Source of the DNA: Thalassobacillus sp043497085
GTDB lineage: Bacteria; Bacillota; Bacilli; Bacillales; Halobacillaceae
Reading direction: 5' to 3' (one strand)
Length of the DNA: 64,000 nt
NCBI GenBank assembly: GCA_043497085.1
Contig: JBIEKI010000005.1
Within the stretch, counting starts at the first letter, position 1, and each line of letters begins with the position of its first letter. A program made the position numbers and the translations under genes. Of the stretch, positions 59,627 through 64,000 are shown in pieces. The notes beneath the pieces were generated by a model. That model was given only the letters and a program-made list of their open reading frames with translations, was not told the DNA's origin and made no database searches.

Positions 59627-60373
59627 CTGGTTGTAGGAAGAAATACTTTTAAAACCGTGCTGAAGAGCAATGGAAAGAATCGATTCATTGGTATTCAAAA
59701 GGAAATGCTGACTGCGAAACAACCGATATAATTGCAGCCAGGAATAGGGAGAGACCCCAAGCTCTGACTTAAACATGTGTGCAAATTGATACTTATTCAT
59801 TCTCGCTACCATTGCCATTTGATCTAAAGTCCAGTCTTCCCTATAACTTTCACGGAGGGCAGTTAGCACCAGGTTAATATTTGCTTCACACTTGAGCGCA
59901 GGAAACGTATTCATATGGGATCCTGGCCCAAATTGAAGCATCAGAATGGAGAGTTGTGTCAGACTATTATCTAGAAAAAACTGACCAGAAGTCGAGCCTG
60001 AGGGCTCATGAATAGAAAGAAAGTCACGAATAAATGACACCCACTGGCGAACCTGAGGATGCTTATAAGAAATCAAAGCAAACTCAGGTTCCGCTTGTTG
60101 AATCCCCATCCGTTCGGCTGCCTCCCTGAGCAATGATGGCTGGATTTCCACAAGGAACTTTTCCTGAGTGACGCTCAGTTGTTTATGATCTACCTCTGGA
60201 TTGAAAATGAAGAACTCGTCCTTCTCGATGGACAGATCGCCACTGTGTGTCTGATACGCCCCTTTTCCAAAATAGGAGAATATCAATTTATAACAAGTGT
60301 CACTTCTCCAGGTCCGCTCTTCCAGGCGATCCCTGCGCATGAGTAATAACCCATTCTCGTTATCCAATATCAT
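59561..60373 (-). CDS. AraC-family transcriptional regulator
   Basis: A 270-aa regulator. The N-terminal part is a cupin-like sensor (YKLIFSYFGKGAYQTHSGDLSIEKDEFFIFNPEVDHKQL); the C-terminal 100 residues hold two helix-turn-helix units (EDWTLDQMAMVARMNKYQFAHMFKSELGVSPYSWLQLYRLFRSQHFLLNT; SILSIALQHGFKSISSYNQLFKKVYRKTPGEFR). Its 3' end overlaps the MFS gene on the other strand, so it may control that exporter (inference). Confidence 0.88.
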   Translation of the reverse strand: MILDNENGLLLMRRDRLEERTWRSDTCYKLIFSYFGKGAYQTHSGDLSIEKDEFFIFNPEVDHKQLSVTQEKFLVEIQPSLLREAAERMGIQQAEPEFALISYKHPQVRQWVSFIRDFLSIHEPSGSTSGQFFLDNSLTQLSILMLQFGPGSHMNTFPALKCEANINLVLTALRESYREDWTLDQMAMVARMNKYQFAHMFKSELGVSPYSWLQLYRLFRSQHFLLNTNESILSIALQHGFKSISSYNQLFKKVYRKTPGEFRSFNGLKK

Positions 60374-60440
60374 AGATAATCCCCCAATATGTAATCATTG
60401 ATTGCGCTTGCTGAAAATATTATTCTCTTACATTGCGTAA

Positions 60441-61115
60441 TTATGAATTTATAGCTAATTTGTTATCTTTGTTTATACAGACTTTCCTATTGTTTTGAAG
60501 TGTTATTTCTATAGGAAAAACCGCAGATTCTTTATCCGAGAATATCCACTTCCTCCCTGGCTGTACTAATAAAAGAAAGACTCCTAATGCTCTATCTCCC
60601 ATAAAATTAAGGGAGGTGGAACTTATGGGCTCGTTGTCTCGTTCCTTAACCCCAATATCCCTTAGCTCTCCCCCGGCAGTTATCGCATCGTCTACTGTTA
60701 CACTCATTTCACTGATGTTCACAATACTTGCTGCCGAAAAAGGTTCTACCCTTTCTAGTGATGTAGACCTTGAAATGAACTCCACTATATTTCCAGCAGG
60801 ATCATAGAAATAAAATGCATGGGCATCCATGTGAGAAAAATATACGTCATCTTCTCCATCTTCCGCATTCAAACGAACCTTATCTTTCGTCCATGCTTTT
60901 GCTTCGGTAAATTTGTTAGAAGGTATATTAAAAGCAAAATGATAATAAGGATTGCCTTCAACGTTTTCTGATGTAAACTCTAATTCACTGTCACCGACCG
61001 CAATACGAAAACGGTTATAATCCTCTTGCAATAAAAGAAAACCAAGCCTGCTGACATAGAAATCTTTCATTTCTTTCAGCTTTGTTGTATGTAACACCAC
61101 TTTCCTAATATTCAA
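60441..61115 (-). CDS. VOC-family (glyoxalase-like) protein
   Basis: A 224-aa protein. The N-terminal 115 residues form a vicinal-oxygen-chelate module: RKVVLHTTKLKEMKDFYVSRLGFLLLQED, then HFAFNIPSNKFTEAKAW and HAFYFYDPAGNIVEFISRS. The likely metal positions are His9, His in YYHFAFN and Glu in NIVEF. The C-terminal half is less conserved. Could be a dioxygenase, glyoxalase or resistance protein; no specific call. In a run of minus-strand genes with lipoproteins. Confidence 0.8.
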   Translation of the reverse strand: MNIRKVVLHTTKLKEMKDFYVSRLGFLLLQEDYNRFRIAVGDSELEFTSENVEGNPYYHFAFNIPSNKFTEAKAWTKDKVRLNAEDGEDDVYFSHMDAHAFYFYDPAGNIVEFISRSTSLERVEPFSAASIVNISEMSVTVDDAITAGGELRDIGVKERDNEPISSTSLNFMGDRALGVFLLLVQPGRKWIFSDKESAVFPIEITLQNNRKVCINKDNKLAINS

Positions 61116-61118
61116 TGC

Positions 61119-61643
61119 TTAACCCTCCCTCTCCTTACCTTCATGTTCTTGCAGCGGCACTTCTTTATTGATAGATAAATAGTAGGCATGCAGCTTATCA
61201 TATATTTCCGAATTTCCATTAACCACCTTATATAAGGGACCGGCAATACCTTTGTCAAAATTGACGAACAAACCTGAACCATCAGCAGTTAATTCAAGCA
61301 TTAAAGAACCTTCCGAGTTTTTACTGTGTTTCATAAAAGTAATAAGCGATTTTCCGTCGTTTCTTAAATTATTCAACTTTTTATATACATCACTGCTCTG
61401 TTCTTTCTTTACCGCTTGTAATTCAAGCCCATTGATTATATTTTTGAACTTTTTAATTTTATCTTCCTCTGTAGTTTTTGCCTGCTCATTCATATTGTAA
61501 TGAAAGTCATTAATATTCATTTCAAGGAAAGATACAGGCCTCTCTTTATCTAACAGGTCTGCCATCGTAGTCATTTCTAACTCTTTATTCTGACATCCTG
61601 CTATAAAGATAAAAAATAAGACCAAACATACTAGCCGCTTCAT
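61119..61643 (-). CDS. Putative lipoprotein, 174 aa
   Basis: Residues 1-17 are a lipoprotein signal with lipobox FIAGC (Cys17). The mature part is charged (KELEMTTMADLLDKERPVSFLEMNINDFHYN ... KKFKNIINGLELQAVKKEQ) without known domain. It ends 3 bases before the VOC gene, so the two are cotranscribed. Function unknown. Confidence 0.78.
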   Translation of the reverse strand: MKRLVCLVLFFIFIAGCQNKELEMTTMADLLDKERPVSFLEMNINDFHYNMNEQAKTTEEDKIKKFKNIINGLELQAVKKEQSSDVYKKLNNLRNDGKSLITFMKHSKNSEGSLMLELTADGSGLFVNFDKGIAGPLYKVVNGNSEIYDKLHAYYLSINKEVPLQEHEGKEREG

Positions 61644-61658
61644 ACCAAACCTCTTTCT

Positions 61659-62075
61659 TTACCATGACACTACATTGTTTCCCAGCCACCATAAAACCCA
61701 TGAAATCGCCACGGTTGATAAGAATATCTCAATCAGCGTCACCTTATAGTTGCTCCGGTTATCAGAAACATCCCATTCGATATAAGCCCTAAACCCTAAC
61801 TCAGTCATATTAATGACAAACGGGACGACAAAAAGTGTATACTGAGTCGGATATAAGATGACTAAAATAATAAGTGCTATAAATCCAACTACACGAATCC
61901 CAATAGCCCCTTTTTTGTGAAACGGGTTCAGATAACTATTAGAAAACCATGGTTGTTTATCCGCCATCATGATACGGCGAAGAAAACTCGGTATAATGAT
62001 TACCATAAAAATAACCAATGCCATGACATTTAGGAAATCCAGCCAAAAACCAGGTGGAGAGCCGTAATTTTCCAT
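61659..62075 (-). CDS. DUF4181-like membrane protein
   Basis: A protein of about 138 aa from ATG 62075 (GGAG nine bases upstream); earlier in-frame starts at 62081, 62090 and 62099 are possible. Four hydrophobic segments; the pair LNPFHKKGAIGIRVVGFIALIILVILY and MTELGFRAYIEWDVSDNRSNYKVTLIEI resembles DUF4181 proteins of Bacilli. Function unknown. It starts the three-gene unit with the lipoprotein and VOC genes. Confidence 0.68.
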   Translation of the reverse strand: MENYGSPPGFWLDFLNVMALVIFMVIIIPSFLRRIMMADKQPWFSNSYLNPFHKKGAIGIRVVGFIALIILVILYPTQYTLFVVPFVINMTELGFRAYIEWDVSDNRSNYKVTLIEIFLSTVAISWVLWWLGNNVVSW

Positions 62076-62140
62076 ATCCATCAACTCCATCCCTACCAAT
62101 TATTTCAAAAACAGAAAATTAAAACAATACATTATTCCTA

Positions 62141-62172
62141 TAAAAAAGCCCTGCTAGTCAAACGCAGCGCTC
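62141..62172 (-). terminator. Terminator after the 125-aa lipoprotein gene
   Basis: On the minus strand AGCGCTGC pairs with GCAGGGCT (one mismatch) and is followed by six T. Confidence 0.6.
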
Positions 62173-62185
62173 GATAAAGTCATTT

Positions 62186-62563
62186 TTATTTATTTTCTAA
62201 AATCATCCGTTCTGTTTCTCCATCCCATTCAATCGTTACACTTATCTTATGATCTTCCCTGGTGATCGCGCAGCCAGAACAACTGGATCCCGCAGAATCC
62301 AGGACCCCATTTTTCAAATGATCATTACCAGCTGTCCCCCCAGATGGACTGTCCATCTTATATGCAATCTTTTCCGGAGGCTCCCCTTCACCGATATACC
62401 TTATTTTAAAGCTGGTCGATTCGCTGTCATCTCCTCTAATGTCCGCCTGGTATTTGACTTCCCATTTTTCACTTTTCCCGTGAAATTCTAGTGTTTTATG
62501 GCCAAAACAGCCAGCCATCACTACTATCATAAAGCATAGAATCATCCAGAGCTTTACTTTCAT
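62186..62563 (-). CDS. Putative lipoprotein, about 125 aa
   Basis: AAGGAGGTG lies upstream of two tandem ATGs; the second (62563) has better spacing. The signal ends in lipobox VMAGC. The mature part is a small beta-rich domain (EFHGKSEKWEVKYQADIRG, SFKIRYIGEGEPPEKIAYKMDSPSGGTAGN) with a later CSGC pair. No named family is certain. Probably anchored outside the membrane. Confidence 0.75.
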   Translation of the reverse strand: MKVKLWMILCFMIVVMAGCFGHKTLEFHGKSEKWEVKYQADIRGDDSESTSFKIRYIGEGEPPEKIAYKMDSPSGGTAGNDHLKNGVLDSAGSSCSGCAITREDHKISVTIEWDGETERMILENK

Positions 62564-62622
62564 CATTCACCTCCTTAAAATCTAAAAACTTAGATATGCT
62601 ATATTATGCAATAGGCTTTCAA

Positions 62623-62913
62623 TTAATAGTTCTTCCTGCGATTGATTTTTTTCAAAAACAGCCGTTGATACCCTCTGACATGCGCTTCCCTCAACAGATA
62701 TTCCTCGCCATCAACCAGGAACGTGCGATAATCGATATATTCTACTTCCCTGCCCTGTGCCAGTAATTCTTCCGTTATGGCACAGACCTGGTCTTTTAAG
62801 TGAATATAATAGTTATCAAAATCAAACGTAATATTACCTTTCCGTTCCCCCATCAACCTGCTCACTCCGATCAATAAGAAGAGGAAGAAACCAATCCATA
62901 ATAAGCTTGTCAT
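62623..62913 (-). CDS. Hypothetical 96-aa protein with N-terminal membrane helix
   Basis: One helix (LLWIGFFLFLLIGVSRL, residues 4-20) then a soluble charged domain (ITFDFDNYYIHLKDQVCAITEELLAQGREVEYIDYRTFLVDGEEYLLREAHVRGYQRLFLKKI). GGAGGGACACGG precedes the ATG. No family recognised. Likely a small membrane-tethered cytosolic protein. Confidence 0.7.
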   Translation of the reverse strand: MTSLLWIGFFLFLLIGVSRLMGERKGNITFDFDNYYIHLKDQVCAITEELLAQGREVEYIDYRTFLVDGEEYLLREAHVRGYQRLFLKKINRRKNY

Positions 62914-63005
62914 CCGTGTCCCTCCAACTTTCTGCGTTTACTATCTATACGAACTACTCAAGAAAAAGCTTTCAATAATGGTACTCGAATGGAAAAACCA
63001 AAAAA

Positions 63006-63032
63006 ACAGGCTCCGTAAAACACGGAGCCTGT
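63006..63032 (-). terminator. Terminator after the antiporter gene
   Basis: ACAGGCTCCGT pairs exactly with ACGGAGCCTGT around a 5-base loop; on the minus strand it is followed by TTTTTTTGG. Confidence 0.88.
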
Positions 63033-63035
63033 CTG

Positions 63036-64000
63036 TTAGGAAGAAGTCACATCTACTTCTTTTCTTTTTTCTAGCGGTGTCCGGGTGAACTTCGGAAACC
63101 GGAATAGGATGGCTAGAATCCCTGACAACGCAAGAAGCATCGGGTAAAAGCTGTAAGGGACGATTTCCACCGGAGAAATCTTGGCTACTCCAGCAGCTGC
63201 CAGTATCTGTGCGCCATAAGGAATCAGACCCTGAACAGCACTGGAAAAGATATCAAGAAGACTGGCTGATCTACGGTTGTCGATAGCGAATCGCTCTGAA
63301 ATCTGCTTTGCCAGCGGACCAGCTGTAATGATTGAAATCGTATTGTTGGCTGTGGCCAGATTGACCGCTGTGACTAGTCCGGCAATTCCTGATTCTCCGC
63401 CTTTATTGCTATCAATCCGTTTTGTTATACTTTCCAACAAGTACTCAATCCCACCATTCCGGCGAATTAGTTCTACTAATCCACCAAGCAGGATGACGAG
63501 CATCGTCAGTTCCTGCATGCCTGTGAAGCCTTCACTGATTAGCGTAACAAAATCCATCAGGGCAAACTCTCCAAAAGCAAGCCCGACAATCCCGGCAAAA
63601 ATAATTCCGCCGATCAGTACAAAGATGACATTGATCCCAGCTATCGCAAAACCAAGCACAGCAAGGTACGGCAATACTTTTATAAGGTTAAATGGATGGC
63701 TTTCCTCTAAAGATCCTGCAGTGTCAGAACTCAACACACCGAAAATCACTGCTGTTAGGACAGCCGCCGGAAGGACGATGAATAAGTTTGCTTTAAACTT
63801 GTCCTTCATCTTAGTACCTTGTGTGCGAACAGCGGCAATCGTCGTATCAGAAATGATCGACAGGTTGTCTCCGAACATCGCGCCGCTGATCACCGCGCCC
63901 ATTACGAGAGCGACCGGGATTCCGGTCTGCTCAGCAACTCCAAGGGCAATCGGCGCCAGGGCAACGATTGTTCCGACCGAAGTCCCCATGGAAATCGAGA
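63036..64000 (-). CDS. Na+/H+ antiporter NhaC family, C-terminal part
   Basis: The last 321 codons of an NhaC-type antiporter; the N-terminal part lies beyond the right edge, since the frame continues upstream (SIS before MGTSVGT). GTSVGTIVALAPIALGVA, AVISGAMFGDNLSIISDTTIAAVRTQG and VNLATANNTISIITAGPLAKQISERF are NhaC signatures. About eight membrane segments remain. It exchanges Na+ (or a coupled organic anion such as malate/lactate) for H+, which suits a halotolerant organism. Confidence 0.88.
   Translation of the reverse strand, partial: SISMGTSVGTIVALAPIALGVAEQTGIPVALVMGAVISGAMFGDNLSIISDTTIAAVRTQGTKMKDKFKANLFIVLPAAVLTAVIFGVLSSDTAGSLEESHPFNLIKVLPYLAVLGFAIAGINVIFVLIGGIIFAGIVGLAFGEFALMDFVTLISEGFTGMQELTMLVILLGGLVELIRRNGGIEYLLESITKRIDSNKGGESGIAGLVTAVNLATANNTISIITAGPLAKQISERFAIDNRRSASLLDIFSSAVQGLIPYGAQILAAAGVAKISPVEIVPYSFYPMLLALSGILAILFRFPKFTRTPLEKRKEVDVTSS

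Noticed and set aside
1..64000. CRISPR arrays, tRNA and rRNA genes
   Set aside because: No regularly spaced repeats, cloverleaf sequences or rRNA motifs were noticed on either strand.

Overview
The window looks like the chromosome of a halotolerant, spore-forming, low-to-moderate GC member of the Bacillaceae (Halobacillus/Virgibacillus/Oceanobacillus-like; genus is inference). The evidence is Shine-Dalgarno sites close to AGGAGG, frequent TTG/GTG starts, many short intergenic intrinsic terminators, spore-coat genes, an L-box lysine riboswitch, and an operon for breaking down the compatible solutes ectoine and hydroxyectoine. No rRNA, tRNA or CRISPR array was seen.

Layout. (1) 1-1044: start of an amino-acid ABC transporter (permease cut by the window edge, plus a lipoprotein binding protein) with a CodY-box-like site. 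(2) 1694-11685: ectoine/hydroxyectoine utilisation locus, all on the minus strand: eutB-like dehydratase, a PucR-type regulator, then a tight operon of ectoine hydrolase (doeA/eutD), eutC, a trans-sulfuration-type PLP enzyme, an M20 deacetylase (doeB2-like), homoserine dehydrogenase and an aldehyde dehydrogenase. No obvious diaminobutyrate transaminase is present, so the lower pathway may be unusual. (3) 11813-14863: CotY/CotZ-type coat protein, a LysM-Gmad2 protein and a CstA-type transporter. (4) 15023-24701: a pseudaminic-acid-type nonulosonate pathway (pseB, C, F, G, H, I) with extra surface-carbohydrate enzymes, resembling the sps spore-coat polysaccharide operon of B. subtilis. (5) 24762-33503: coiled-coil proteins (two are clear paralogues), a Cys-containing coat-like protein, a JAMM metalloprotease, small proteins and a decayed IS4-type insertion sequence with its ends preserved. 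(6) 33712-43780: acyl-CoA degradation genes (acyl-CoA dehydrogenase, CoA transferase, thiolase, SDR dehydrogenase, PaaI thioesterase, PaaK-like ligase, enoyl-CoA hydratase) with an acyl-CoA ligase broken by an internal deletion. (7) 43989-48083: VanW protein, NCS2 permease, TetR regulator, DUF5392 protein and two small proteins. (8) 48084-49660: a gene-poor, decayed stretch. (9) 49661-55052: a sporulation-type cell-wall hydrolase, then a self-contained sulfation module: sulfotransferase, SLC13-type anion permease, APS kinase and ATP sulfurylase. (10) 55143-56397: lysine riboswitch and dapA. (11) 56448-64000: small membrane proteins, a SET-domain protein, an MFS exporter convergently overlapping an AraC regulator, a VOC protein, lipoproteins and an NhaC-type antiporter cut by the window end.

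How the parts may fit together: regions 3, 4, 5 and 9 contain several likely sporulation or spore-surface genes, and four of them have CATANNNTA elements upstream that resemble the sigma-K -10 box. The most interesting candidates for new biology are the ectoine operon with gamma-elimination/homoserine enzymes, the coiled-coil/JAMM spore-surface-like locus beside a nonulosonate pathway, and the PAPS-making sulfotransferase module.
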